Origin: Owenia fusiformis
Lineage: Eukaryota; Annelida; Polychaeta; Sabellida; Oweniidae
Direction of reading: 5' to 3'
Assembly: GCA_903813345.2 (NCBI GenBank)
Contig: CAIIXF020000009.1
Span: 22,035,759 to 22,099,758 of the forward strand
Length of the DNA: 64,000 nucleotides
Of the stretch, positions 36,512-48,378 are shown piece by piece; position 1 is the stretch's first letter, and each line of letters opens with the position of its first letter. The translations under genes were made by a program, and so were the position numbers. Under the pieces are notes generated by a model that was given only the letters and a program-made list of their open reading frames with translations, was not told the origin of the DNA and searched no databases.

Positions 36512-36840
36512 TATCCCACCCTAAGTGCTTTATATGATTGTATAATAGCATTGTATAACTGCAATATAAAACCAACACTCATCTTGAGAACGATATACAA
36601 TCCCTGGATAGCGTATACAACTCCTGGGCAGCGTATACAACTCTAACTGCAGAATTTAGATTAACCTTTTATTGATCAAAGATTAGGGTGGGATAATACG
36701 ATCATATAATAGTTGATTCTGTATATCGTTATACTCTCGTGAGTGAATATGATATATTCACTCGTTCCCTTCAGTCACTTGTGAATATATCATATACTCA
36801 CTTGAGTATCAACACGATATACGGAATCAACCACTATATA
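36512..36840. repeat. Two adjacent inverted-repeat segments
   Basis: TATCCCACCCTAA (36513) is inverted at about 36683 (TTAGGGTGGGATA). Next to it, 36704-36840 is a palindrome from TAGTTGATTCTGTATATCG to CGATATACGGAATCAACCA with a TTC centre. Confidence 0.7.
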
Positions 36841-37253
36841 ACCTCATATTATATTACATGTATATAGTGTCTATATTAAAAAATAAATGAAATCAATTCG
36901 ATACAAAAAATGAATACAATGCTCTGTAACTAAAAATGTTAAAGCAGTCAAAAACGAGGAAATGGAGCAGCGTATCAATAGAAAATGATAACACAGACAT
37001 GAGTGTTTTTACAAATTTTTTACATATGATTTTATATCATATATTATTATGTAATAATTGGAATTATGAAATTATAATACGTTGTCCTTACACTAAGGTA
37101 ACATAGCGTTGTGACATTGTTCGTATACTATACAAGGGTTACATAACGTTGTGATCATTCTTAATTCATTTGTTCTATACTTTCATATGTACTACTCCCC
37201 TCAACAAACTGTAAACAGTTCACTAGTATAAGTACAATGTCACGACGCTAATA

Positions 37254-37409
37254 TTTCAGTCAAATTTGCTCTACGGCAACCGTACGGCCGTAGCTTCCCA
37301 AAATCAAGAGAGATATGCAACATAAAATATAGGGAATTATAGCAATACGATGTAGATTTTGTAAAACTACGGCCGGCACACGGCCACCGTAGAGCAAATG
37401 TGACTGAAA
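37254..37409. mobile_element. Small MITE, TTTCAGTCAAATTTGCTCTACGG ends
   Basis: TTTCAGTCAAATTTGCTCTA at the left and TAGAGCAAATGTGACTGAAA at the right are inverted; internal ACGGCCGT-rich arms continue the hairpin. 156 bp, downstream of CHT copy A. Confidence 0.82.
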
Positions 37410-37946
37410 CTTAAGTTACCTTGGTATAAGAATAACCATTGTCGGCAAAAAAAAACGTTTTCATCTTATTCAGAAGGTTTTTGAATTAAACGCTCATGCG
37501 CTGTCACCCATTTTGTATACTCTGTATAAAAATCAAAATTACAAACATAGTATGGTAATAGACACGACTACATATGATGATTCCCGTTGACACAAACGTG
37601 AAATTTGAAATTTCCTGTCCTAAATACAACTCTGAAGCTGAGCGGGTATCTGAAGTAGACTAAAAGCGCTGGAATCGCATATAAAAAATGTTAAAAACAT
37701 TGCAAGCTTAAACGCTCTACTATCAAATATCAATGATAATCTATCTTGTACTAATACTAAAATATTATAACACATGTACAATATGTGATGCGCATTCTAG
37801 TTAAAGTAATAGATAAATCCAACACTTTTCCAAAATGTAATGTTTACAATTTAGATAAACGTTCTCAATGTTAAATATCTTTATCGTCCCACTTCTCTAG
37901 AGGTCAACGGACCACCATACTAAAAAATCAAAATACTTAACCAGTG

Positions 37947-38507
37947 TTACAAGGCAGTTGCATTATATTTCGCTTTATCAAGATCATCTGTACTTGAGGC
38001 TACTAAGCCTGGATTTGAAATCCCATTTTTTGAATCCGAATCAGAGGGGCTGGATACCTCTGCTGTCTTATCTGATGATTTGTATATACTCCTGTCGTAC
38101 AGAACTGCCTTGAAAATGTCCGCACTTTTAGGGAGAATTCCATTATGGAAGAGCATGTTTGTGAATAGAGACACGCATATAATCGTCACCAGGCTGCATA
38201 ACATTGACACCGCCCTGAACGGCATCTCATATGGGTATGGTATCACTTGTGGAAGCGACAATATCGGCTCACCTCCTCCTAATCTCAAGACAAGCCCGAC
38301 GATATATCCACACACCGATCCGTAGGTATTTGATGGTGGCCAATGAACAACCAAGAGAAGTTGTGGAAACAAGATCACGAAAACAAGGTCGGAACAGAGA
38401 GAAAATAAATCATATATCGACTTCACTGTTATGCCCATCACTGTTGCCAAAGCACCAACAACAAATATACCAACCCTAAGAATCCAAAGGATTTCATTCT
38501 GGGATGC
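37947..38507 (-). CDS. CHT copy A last exon
   Basis: A 561-nt exon after acceptor CATTTTCAG to a stop at 37947-37949. It encodes [37 protein letters not shown], the [20 protein letters not shown] segment with EP next, further membrane helices, and a polar cytosolic tail of about 55 residues ending YNATAL. The tail reads [19 protein letters not shown], which differs from copy B in its middle. Confidence 0.93.
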   Translation of the reverse strand, partial: ASQNEILWILRVGIFVVGALATVMGITVKSIYDLFSLCSDLVFVILFPQLLLVVHWPPSNTYGSVCGYIVGLVLRLGGGEPILSLPQVIPYPYEMPFRAVSMLCSLVTIICVSLFTNMLFHNGILPKSADIFKAVLYDRSIYKSSDKTAEVSSPSDSDSKNGISNPGLVASSTDDLDKAKYNATAL

Positions 38508-41500
38508 CTGAAAATGAAGACGCCAGCGTATGAATGAAGAATATATAAAAATGATCACAAACGTTTCATGTGTTTATCTCTTGAGATAAGATGCAGTCTA
38601 TTTAGTGATGTCTTAGTATTTATTAAGCGACATATGATGCAACAATCCTTACCCTCCTCCTAAATATCATTTTGTAGACATTGTTGGCGAACATTGAGCT
38701 AGCAGAGAGAACGCTTGAATCCGCAGACGACATGACGGCTGCTGACACAGCACCCAAACCAACAAATGACACCCACGTGGGGCATAAGTATTGCAACACT
38801 AGGGGCAGGATCAGCTTGTTATCATCTTCTGGGATACTTCCGTTGGTCAAGGACCAATTGCGACCATCGGTAAAGTAATCTGTTTTATTCCAGTCTAAAA
38901 TGCGAGATTACATACTTTAAACTATCAGCACCATATATTTTTGTTCAGCTTAATTTTTATGATACATGAATAAAGGAATGAGTATTTTCTAATTATGCAC
39001 GGATGGATGGCCATAGTAGTCAATCCGAGTTCATAAACATTTAGTTATGCATGATGGATCGTTCATTGTTGAGTAATAATGAACAGCACATATGTACTAG
39101 GCGATCTCGGTTTTGGAGAATTTGCCATGATTGAATCTATCTTAAAGTACATCTGCAATTTTCACTCACACTGCTAATAAACCCATGATATCCCAAACTA
39201 CGACATTCCCGGATGTGCATAATGCACGGCCGTTCATTTTTGAAGAATTAAAGAACGGATATGCTGCACTCTGATTGGTTGAGAAACTCAATTAGAGTAC
39301 GGTCATGTTTGAAGCGAATTCAAATAACCTGTAGAGTAGCCTACTGCTCCAATGAGTATTGCGGGGATCGTCATTATAAAACACCCGAAAGCTCCAACAA
39401 ATGAAAGCATCTGTGCCCGGCCTGCCGATCTTGATGACAGAACCCTTTGGAAATACGCCTGAAAGCATTATATGAAGTCATAGTTACCTAGTGAACATTT
39501 AATCGTGACCACGATCTCATTTACTGATACTGTAAAGACTTACACTTTAGTAATATTCCTACCTGCCACGGTATCCCACCAAATATAAGCAATAGGGCGT
39601 AGTCTAGCCATTTCCAATGTCTTTCACAGCTATCGTTCCTACCCATCCTGCTGTGCCTTCGCCTGGTAAAGCCGTTTGTGCAATAGGTGTCACTGCTTCG
39701 TGGGTCATGGCAAATGGAACAGAAAGCCACTGAAAATCATTGAATCGACGTTTGATGTATTGAATTGAATCGGGTAGATTAATATGATTAAATTGGATTT
39801 ATAATGAATCAGTATCCATTCTTCTGATTCACTCTGCATCTTCTTTTTCTTTGACTTAAAAGGATCGTTTTTAATATTTTGTTTTTTTCTCCCATGGTCA
39901 AAATAATTCGACTTGAACTCCTACTGGATATATAAAGCCATTTGTCATTTTTTGTTATCTCAGCTTTTACGGAATACTTATTAAATTCAAAAATGAAACA
40001 TTATTCCCAGTTTGATTTTGTTACAAGTATGCACTAACCAGTCCGATAAATATACAAATGAGTTGTACAATATCTGTATACGCCACTGAATATAGTCCTC
40101 CAAGTAATGTGTAGAAAACGGCTATACAAGCAGATACAATGATAGCTATCAGGTTATCAATCCCCATGACCACGGATAATGTTGCACCTAAATTAAAATA
40201 TCACAAAGTCCATGGAAATGTCACTACACTATATATTATTGATTGGATTTGGTAATTTGTTTATCACTGAGGTAATGCCATTTTCTGCATGCGATAGAGA
40301 GATGGATAGAAAAATAATTGTAGCACTTCAGGTCAAACATTCTATTTTGATGGGAATTTTTAAATTATATTCTTTTCCATTGACCAGTTCCCCTTTCTAC
40401 TGTTCATTCTAACCCTGGGACAAATAACATCATTCCTTGTTGCTCAGCTCTAAGGGTATCTGTTTCTTAGCGCCCGGATCGATCATGTTAAAGTATTTTT
40501 TAGCCAAACTTAATGTCATGCATGTAAATGCGATTAGAGGATGTCTGTCAATTTTACAAAGGTGTGATAGTTACCCAATGCTGATAGAATTGAAGCAGAC
40601 CAGAAAACCTCTCCCATTAGTGCAGGAATGAAAAGAAATCCACCCATGACGTCACCATATTTCCGGGTAAATGGGTCAAGCATTGTGATATATCCTTGTT
40701 CCCTCATTGGTTTAGCGAAAAAGAAACCTCCAAGGGCGAGACTGGTAGCATATCCAAATGGTGCTTGGGTCCATGCTAACCCGTTGAAGAATGTTGCTTC
40801 TGCTGTTCCATTGATATACCCCCCTCCTACCCATGTAGCTGAAAATGACATCGTATGTTTCATAATGTAGCTGATTGTCGAAGAATGAGGTCCAAAAATA
40901 ACTAACATGTTAAAATTATGTTGTTATGGTATGAGGTTCCATGTACAATGTAGCGATTTTTCATTTTTACAGGCTAGATACACGTGTCAGGTCGACAGAA
41001 ACAGTAAGCATGTGTGATTTTTAAATTGCTACATTGTAGCAATATTTATTTCAAAATACAGGTGTGAGGGAAACTGCAATTTAGTTAGATTTGGGCGAAA
41101 ATGGCCAAATTTCAGTCAAAATCCTCGGGACACAGGGCCTTTGTCTTAGATTTAGTCAATGATGCAACTCTTAGTAGAAGGTGTGCCATATAGGAAATGA
41201 AAGCTGTTTGTCAGACGTATCATTTTCTTGAATAAACTCAGAGATAGTCAGGTTAGATTTGTGACGTCACAGTGGCAAAGTTAGACTAGCATATTTAGAC
41301 GTATTTGGGGTAGGGCAAATTAACCCTTTCTTGCCTAAACGGATAAATTTTTCATATATTCAGCCAGTTCCGACGTTTTTATGCATTTTTGAACTAGAAA
41401 TGATATTTTCTGCCAAAAAAAGTTGCAGAGACAAAAATCAGTGTGATGTCATAACACATTAATATGAGGCCTAAAATTGTCTGCTAGTTGGCCAGAGACC

Positions 41501-44500
41501 AATATTCTGGCAGAATTTGAGAACAGAATCGATTTTTTCGTTCTGCGTAGGGCAAACAATGATTTGGAATCACTTTCAACCATTCTGTGAGTATAAGAAT
41601 GGTCATAAGAGGCCCGTGGAGGGTCTGGAATGAAAGAAAGCCCTCTGAAATTCCGTCAAAATTGCAGGTTATTTCTTCATTTTTTGCTAAAATGACATGA
41701 TTTTCAGGGCCCATATCTCAGTGAAATTGCTACAATGTAGCGATTTTTCATTTTTACAGGCTAGATACACGTGTCAGGTCGACAGAAACAGTAAGCATGT
41801 GTGATTTTTAAATTGCTACATTGTAGCAATATTTATTTCAAAATACAGGTGTGAGGGAAACTGCAATTTAGTTAGATTTGGGCGAAAATGGCCAAATTTC
41901 AGTCAAAATCCTCGGGACACAGGGCCTTTGTCTTAGATTTAGTCAATGATGCAACTCTTAGTAGAAGGTGTGCCATATAGGAAATGAAAGCTGTTTGTCA
42001 GACGTATCATTTTCTTGAATAAACTCAGAGATAGTCAGGTTAGATTTGTGACGTCACAGTGGCAAAGTTAGACTAGCATATTTAGACGTATTTGGGGTAG
42101 GGCAAATTAACCCTTTCTAGCCTAAACGGATAAATTTTTCATATATTCAGCCAGTTCCGACGTTTTTATGCATTTTTGAACTAGAAATGATATTTTCTGC
42201 CAAAAAATGTTGCAGAGACAAAAATCAGTGTGATGTCATAACAATCTAGTCTTTTCAGCGTAATTTATATATTTTGAGAAGTATAGTTATTACGCACTTA
42301 TTCACCCGATTACTATTATTTACAGTTTTGCATGTCCGAAAATCAGATGGAAGCGACCCAAACGAATTCATAAAACACGTTCTTATCGCTCGCATCAGAT
42401 TTACTGACCACCGATGGAGTATTTCGATTCGGGACATTCAACGAATATTTTGCGTTTTAGCATTAAACACTTACACTGGCTTTATGACAATGTATCAATA
42501 GGGAGTTTAAGCTTGCAATGTTTTTCACAACGGAAAATGCGATGCATTTGTATGGGCGATCGGTCAATCCTTATTGGTTGGCGTTCCCATTATATGGAAG
42601 CTTAAACTCCCTAGTGTCTACCCCAAAATGTGCAAACTAAAAACCGACTATTCTACTGTCTAATAGCAGAGGCGTTTACAATATTCGAGCAGCAAAAGTA
42701 TCAACAATGGCGCCATGCGTATCGAGTACATGCCTACCCTGCAGGGGGGGGGGGATTTCCCATAGGCGACCTTTCGTATTGGCTAGTATTGGCACGTTCG
42801 AAAACAAATTTTATAACAGGCCTCATTTGCCAAATGTTCGCTGTAGTTTTATGAGTATTCTCTACAAGTATGGATCGAGTAACTTCAATAGTATTACCGT
42901 AGGTTTGAAATGATGATGTTGAACTGATGTTAACGCCATTCCCACGATTTGAAATTTAACTTTGCGCATGTACAGCAATGAGAGAGCACGTGCTCATGAT
43001 TGTTCACGTGATCAAATCCTGCAATTTGAATTGGAGATGATGCAGGAGATGACGTAATGGGGAATCCCCGAATACGATAGAATATGAAAGAATTGTGGGA
43101 GCGTACAGTCTGTTACACTGCTTCAAAGGCAAGCAGTTAAACCTGAAATATAAGAAATTTAAATAATATTGTGCATGTTAATTCTCAAAAAAATAACATG
43201 GGGGACAGACCTCAAATTACAAGATGGCACAGACTTATTGCACTAAACACTAAATAATCTGAAATATACAAATGTCATTCGTGTGCAATATGAATATATT
43301 TTTCTATATATTATGGTACAATGGTCTATAGATTTCTTATTTTTCAGGTTCAACTGCTTGCCTTTGAAGCAGTGTAACAGGCAGTACTCACTTCTGCCTC
43401 CCCTGTACATTTCTTCAGCGTACACGGCGCTACATGACCAAACCTTTAGAATTTAATATATTGTCAATGTGACATTTGGAGTAGTTGATTTTATTCAATT
43501 TGATTCAAATACAGAATGACACACATTTTTCTTTGAGGGTCTGTGAATGAAATTATCAAGTCTGATAAATTCAAAACATATTCAATTGATTGAAGCCTAG
43601 ATAGTATCACAGGCAGGTATCGAAAAAATTGTCCGCTGTGACTGAGCAAGCTATTTTTCATGAAAACACTAAGTAAACTCACAATTTATTTTTTAACTCA
43701 TATGTTTCGTTATACAAAAAAAACAAACTTACTCCATGCAATGGATATACCATTTGATGGTAACCTACACTTAAGTTTGAAGTGAAATAACGCTCGGCTT
43801 GAGTATCGGATAAGCTAAAATGTACCATTTCTTTTTAATGGTATGATAAAGTGTCATAGAAATGTTTACACATGTTTTCAGCATAACCGAGACGGTACTA
43901 ATGCGATCTGGATGTATTTTGTCTTTTTAATTGTTTTCAAAAAAATAATGTTTAATTTTTTTGTCCGCTGTGACGGAGCAGCTTCAGATGTGAGATATAT
44001 TGATTTATAAAATATATATAATTGATACAATTAAAAATAATGTTTTTTTGTTTGTTTTTTACATACTTCACATTTATTTCTATAAATCATCCGGTTACAT
44101 ATGTACAAATTGCCATTTTTAACAAGACAACATTATCGGCAATTGAAACAATGTTGATAAATAAAAAATTGATATTTAGAAATACACAAAATAGAGGAGA
44201 TTTTTTCTTTTTGTTGTTGTTTGGTTTTCTTGTTCCCCAGTCCCAAGTGATGGTATGAAAATCAAACGTTAAAAATTACTATGTCCCAGACTTTGTATAG
44301 CTTGAAAAGCATAGTGAGCAGTAATTTCAATCAGTTTTTCATTTGCTTAAATGTCCAAATTTCCATTTCCATTCAATAGAAAATATGTTTTCCTTTGAAT
44401 TGAGTAAGGTTCAAACTCACAACAGTTCAAGTCTAAAAGTCCTACAAGAAGAATTTCACGTTCATTGTTCAGTGGACATTTGATTAAAAAGTGTTCAGTG

Positions 44501-47500
44501 GTTTGGAATTTTTCACCACATTGACATTTGTGATATGTTACCGAAAGAAAATTATGAGAATAAAAAGTGACTGTTCAAAAGTAGACCAGTTCTAACAGTC
44601 TAAGTCTATTAAATTTGATTTCTATTTGCCTTGGCATACACCTAGTCATTTTCGTAGTTGATACAGAGACAAGGCTCGTGCTCTCTCACTGACCTTTTAA
44701 GTCTTGAAATGGGTTGACCAATTGAATCGCTGCTGGAAGTTTATTTCAAACATCAGTTGAGTGCATCTTGTGGTATATCCACTATTTTTTAATTACATGA
44801 GTATTTCACTGGTCAGTATCAAGCAAAGGTAAGAGGCCGTCACCTTCGCATCAAAGATGGCGGACTGGAAGTGTCGATTTCGTTATTTTAGTTTTCATCG
44901 AATTAGATTACTTTATAGTTGACGCAATGCTTCGATATTTGAACTAAATCCGACTTATATGACATGGAAACTCTATAATCATTTGTTCATATATCATGCG
45001 TGGGCGCCACAGTTCGACGTTATCGTTCACCACTTAATCAAGGTAACTTGGATTTTGGTTTTACAGATGATGAGATAACTGCGATGCGGTAACGTTATGA
45101 GAGTTTATTATGGAGAGCTAAGATGTCCAGTAACCGCGTATTGAGAACTATGTGGTTACAAAAACATGGCATTCTCTGAAGTTTTTGCGTTATACGAATT
45201 GCCTGAACAGACAAATATATGAATTGCACAGAAGTGACAAATCAAATTTGGTCCCTACGGCCCTGCAAGTAAATGAAAAAAGTTCATGTTGACAAAAATA
45301 AGTTAAATAGGTTTTAGAATAAACATTTCTTTCAATTGAGACCCCGACCCCGTGCTACAAATATTATGTTTACGTGAAATGAAATGCAAAAACAAGTGAA
45401 CGAGCAACACATTTTGGATAGATTTCTAACAATATTTTCCCAGGTAATCTTTGTTTCCATTTTCTGTCATATTTTTTCTGAACATTCTGAAATCAATGAT
45501 ATTTATCCAATCTGATGGGGCAGGGAATGATTGGTATTTATATTTATCCCAAAGATACTAGATATATATGGGGATAACAACACAAGATAATTTTGGTAAA
45601 CGACACTAGAATCGTATCCGATCCATATTAGACGTGATATCTAATCGTATCCGACGGATACTATTTTTTCATTATTTTTTGACAAATAACAGCCTTGCCT
45701 GATTGAACTGCCAGAATATAGTTCCAAGTAGTATCGGGCTTAATAAGATGATTTTAATAGATGTCTTCATGTAATCACGTTGTATAAAACGTGCTCAATT
45801 TGAGTAAATTCTTCACACATTTTGAATTAAATGTTGTTTTATTGATTTTGTTTTGATTTTATGTGCAGGCTTTTCTTACAGTAATATTCTCAAGGACAAG
45901 AGTAAATAAACTATGGGGGCGAGTTTGGATCGAAATAATTCTTACCAAAAAACACTCGATTCGGAGCGAAGTAATAATGATATCAACGATAATTCTAGTG
46001 AAATTGACAGACCAACTTTCAGGTTTTTAAACAGAGATCCAAAAGACTTGATGTTGATGTTTTTTAAGGAGTTTTTTACATTAAGAAATAAAGGCGCTCA
46101 CTCGTGGAGATGGACGATATCCACTCATGAATAAAAATGGTATCCCTCAACGAAAATCATAGGATATCCTCTATTTATTCCATAGTTAGCATGATATTCA
46201 TGTCAAATAAAAACGGTATTTTTGTAATCACTGGTAATATATGATATTTTTGACAAAGAACGAATGGCTATAGACACCCCTGTGGTCACTTGACATTTTT
46301 TGAAAAAATGCAATGTCGTTAATTTCCTTTATATGTAGGCTCAAATTGAAGATAAATATGTATATTTTCAAGAAATAGCAATAAAAAACATTCAAGATTA
46401 CTGATATAAGTATATTTTGGTTGATTTGGGAGGTATATATATCACTTCCTGTGAAATTGTGAATTTTTTATCAGTCTCAGAAAATGTCTCCAGAATGTAT
46501 AAACCCAACTTGGCAGATGTCCCATTGTTGGATTGTGTCACTCTATACACTCATTGGATTAATATTTTGTACACATAAATAGTAGTCATATTTCAATAGT
46601 CATTGAGTAGAGATTAGTTATGTTAGCAATTGTGTTGACCTACTTATTTTTAGAGAGAGAGAGGAAGGTCATGATAAACTCTTGGTTTGTTCATATAACG
46701 CCATCATTTTTGTCCATGAATATCACAGTTCACTGGCTGATCATACCAATGTTCATATTTAGAAATCCAGCTCAACTTTATTGTGCAGAAGAAATATACT
46801 GTAGGTCACAATGAGAAGGCGGGAAAACGACATTTGCTTATAAAATGCCCAAAGCAAAGGGAACTGTATGAGTGAACTGCAATCACTCAGTACCCCCTAT
46901 GTGGAGACAGAGGGGTTATCTAAATTGTAGTGGACTCTTTTGAGGACTTCCCCATTTTGACTGAAGACGATGTATGTCAACTCACTTTTGGTATATAGCA
47001 AGCCAACCAATCTAAACGATACACAGACAACCATCTTCAAGTAGATGGGAAATACACCATCATTGTTAAAAAAAAGAAACATATGGCCTAATTTGTGTAA
47101 AAGCCCAGAAATAGGTTTGTGTCCTCTAAATCTTACTATGCATGGGTGGAGTACAACCCAGATCCAGATGTATGTAATAGTATTGATGCAATCGATGGAT
47201 GGTGTTGTTCATGTCCAGTTGGGAGTAGGGCTGTAGGCACAAGGGGTATAAAAGCGAAAAGAACTGCACAAAGTTTGACATTTTAAAATGAAAAAATATG
47301 TCTGAAATGTTGTCATCTGAAGGTTAAGAAGATGATGATAGCTGATAGAGTCTCTTATTATAATGAACAAACACATGAATGTGCTCATCTACAGAAGAAC
47401 AACAGTAAAGTCTAGAGTAACCTTTAAGAAATTGTTATATTTTATGTGAAATAATAAATTCAGTATTTCACTGCCAATTTAATGCAAACTGCATGAGCAA

Positions 47501-48055
47501 TTGCTCTCAAGTGTTTTTTAATGTTGCCCCTTGTTCTGTTTCATTGTGATGTAAATTAAAAAACTCAATATTCTTTTCCGACACATTTTTGCAAACTTTT
47601 TTCGAGACAATAGATCTCAATAAAGTATAAAGAAGATTACTATTTAGTATTTTTGCATTTTTGATTTGTTATATTTTATGTGTTTTCGAATGTTGCCCAT
47701 TATGCTTTGTCACTATTACGTTAGATAATACCAAGAGGATCAATTCTCTCGCCACGCTCGCTCGTGCAGATATCATATCCATTCGTGGATAAAAATAATA
47801 TCACTCATAAATCATCAGATCATAGGATAGCCTCTATGTATACAAATGGCTACTTCAAAAGACACACAAGTCTTGCCTACCTGTCATTGTAAAGATTCCC
47901 ACGACCACCCCGATGTCCCTTTTAGCCACAATGACATCCTCGCTGTTAGCCTCTTTGCCAAACTGTTTGGCTTTGCGTCCCGCTATCAGCCCGATCACCA
48001 GTATGATGAGATAGAAGATAATGATGGCGGCCACTCCCCACCAGTTGATCACCAT
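37947..48055 (-). CDS. High-affinity choline transporter (CHT/SLC5A7-like), copy A, frameshifted in exon 4
   Basis: Seven coding exons spell an SLC5-family sodium-coupled transporter of about 562 residues, close to the 580 of human CHT1. Family-typical segments are [53 protein letters not shown] then [29 protein letters not shown] and a late GGEP. CHT takes choline back into cholinergic neurons for acetylcholine synthesis (family knowledge). Exon 1 is 7 kb upstream of exon 2. Exon 4 lacks one base relative to copy B: after KDIG the frame reads N-G-stop, truncating the product near residue 237. All other exons are open with good splice sites. Either this copy is a young pseudogene, or the base is an assembly error. 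The tail lacks a clear counterpart of the dileucine-like endocytosis signal reported in mammalian CHT. Confidence 0.9.
38653..38894 (-). CDS. CHT copy A exon 6
   Basis: A 242-nt exon after acceptor CATTTTAG, before donor GTAAGG. It encodes [35 protein letters not shown], then [20 protein letters not shown] and ends KMIFRRR. It covers the extracellular loop and the most conserved intramembrane stretch of CHT. Confidence 0.93.
39329..39458 (-). CDS. CHT copy A exon 5
   Basis: A 130-nt exon after GCTTTCAG, before donor GTTATT. It encodes [34 protein letters not shown] and AVGYST plus one base. AYFQRVLSS after GGIPWQ is a hallmark of the family. Confidence 0.92.
39563..39729 (-). pseudogene. CHT copy A exon 4 with one-base deletion
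   Basis: The exon is 167 nt against 168 in copy B. It starts [20 protein letters not shown] and ends [11 protein letters not shown] before donor GTAGGA, but these two parts are in different frames. One base is missing near 39611 (copy B reads GGAACATGG where copy A reads GGAAATGG), so the first frame stops at TAG within three codons. Splice sites are intact. Confidence 0.88.
40039..40187 (-). CDS. CHT copy A exon 3
   Basis: A 149-nt exon after acceptor TTTAATTTAG, before donor GTTAGT. It completes the Gly codon from exon 2, then reads [34 protein letters not shown] and ends FIGL. It matches the TM4-TM5 part of CHT. Confidence 0.92.
40575..40838 (-). CDS. CHT copy A exon 2
   Basis: A 264-nt exon from acceptor TCATTTTCAG to donor GTAACT. 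It encodes [19 protein letters not shown], then [33 protein letters not shown] and [17 protein letters not shown]. These are TM2-TM3 and loops of CHT. It is open throughout. Confidence 0.92.
40926..42243. repeat. Copy-A-specific insertion made of a direct repeat (about 510 bp twice)
   Basis: A segment starting ACAATGTAGCGATTTTTCAT at about 40947 recurs nearly unchanged at about 41730, offset 782 bp, over some 510 bp. Copy B has none of it: its sequence passes directly from GTTGTTATTGC to AATCTAGT at 55436-55450. So it is an insertion in A or a loss in B. The repeats could be terminal repeats of a small element, or 1.65 units of a 782-bp tandem repeat. No coding motif seen. Confidence 0.85.
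42501..42611. mobile_element. 111-bp MITE with TA duplication (CHT intron 1, copy A)
   Basis: GGGAGTTTAAGCTTGC and inverted AAGCTTAAACTCCC ends, with TA on both sides. The same element sits at the matching place in copy B, so it predates the duplication. Confidence 0.85.
43109..43384. mobile_element. 276-bp MITE in copy A only
   Basis: TGTTACACTGCTTCAAAGGC at the left and GCCTTTGAAGCAGTGTAACA at the right are exact inverted ends, and pairing continues through AGCAGTT and AACCTGAAA. It lies in a 760-bp stretch (42670-43425) absent from copy B. Confidence 0.88.
44347..44600 (-). pseudogene. Non-LTR retrotransposon C-terminal remnant in CHT intron 1
   Basis: Minus strand: [20 protein letters not shown] then [10 protein letters not shown] and a stop at 44347-44349. 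The C-x-C-x(n)-H-x(4)-C arrangement and following NxER are typical of the zinc-knuckle near the LINE ORF2 end. Confidence 0.75.
44733..45160. repeat. Half of a foldback element (copy A)
   Basis: Contains GATGGCGGACTGGAAGTGTC and TTGAACTAAATCCGACTTAT. The same arm occurs at 61410-61570. Its reverse complement occurs at 61750-62035 and, in part, at 59635-59745. In copy A only one arm is present. Confidence 0.75.
46110..47845 (+). mobile_element. Decayed transposon with SWIM-like zinc-finger remnant
   Basis: At about 46925-47240 plus-strand frames read [20 protein letters not shown], then [17 protein letters not shown] and [15 protein letters not shown]. This resembles the short SWIM-type domain (C-x-C-x-G-x-R-x-V-G) found in some invertebrate transposon-derived proteins. 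The usual C and H after VG are lost. Flanking 80-bp pieces (46110-46175 and 47750-47840, GGATAAAAATAATATCACTC type) are direct repeats. The superfamily is not certain. Confidence 0.5.
47881..48055 (-). CDS. CHT first coding exon (N-terminus, TM1)
   Basis: The exon runs from ATG at 48055 for 58 codons plus one base, then donor GTAGGC. It encodes [20 protein letters not shown], a transmembrane helix, then AGRKAKQF, and ends [13 protein letters not shown]. The final G joins exon 2 to make the Ala of [11 protein letters not shown]. The ATG is directly preceded by TTTTCAAG, so this may be an internal exon with its 5' UTR elsewhere, as in vertebrate SLC5A7. It lies upstream of copy A exons but downstream of copy B exons, so only copy A can use it in cis. 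Confidence 0.88.
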
Positions 48056-48378
48056 CTTGAAAATTTTTTCTTCAGATTATATCGTTAAACACAGTCCTTG
48101 ATGATACGCTAAAAATATGCAGAATCATAATTAATGATCGGGTAATTATGTTGTGATTAATTAGTCACTTTGTGAATTATTTAAACTTTTAGTCCAACTT
48201 ACATTCGAATACACAACTGCTGCCGCGAACAATTTCAGAAAAGGTAACGTTTATTTTGTTAAACCAGACTGTAAAGCAAAATTCTATCAGTCATTCATTG
48301 CCTTTTTCTTCCAACACGCTAACAACAAACAAATGTTTTTATATGATGAACTCTTTTTGAGTTATTGAGTTGTATGTA

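Noticed and set aside
38080-38479. Plus-strand frames of about 80 codons, repeated at 52550-52979
   Set aside because: They are antisense shadows of the CHT last exon; conserved only because the exon is.
46620-46814. Hydrophobic 64-codon frame that could be a membrane protein exon
   Set aside because: No splice-consistent neighbours and it lies in a decayed repeat region in the CHT intron.
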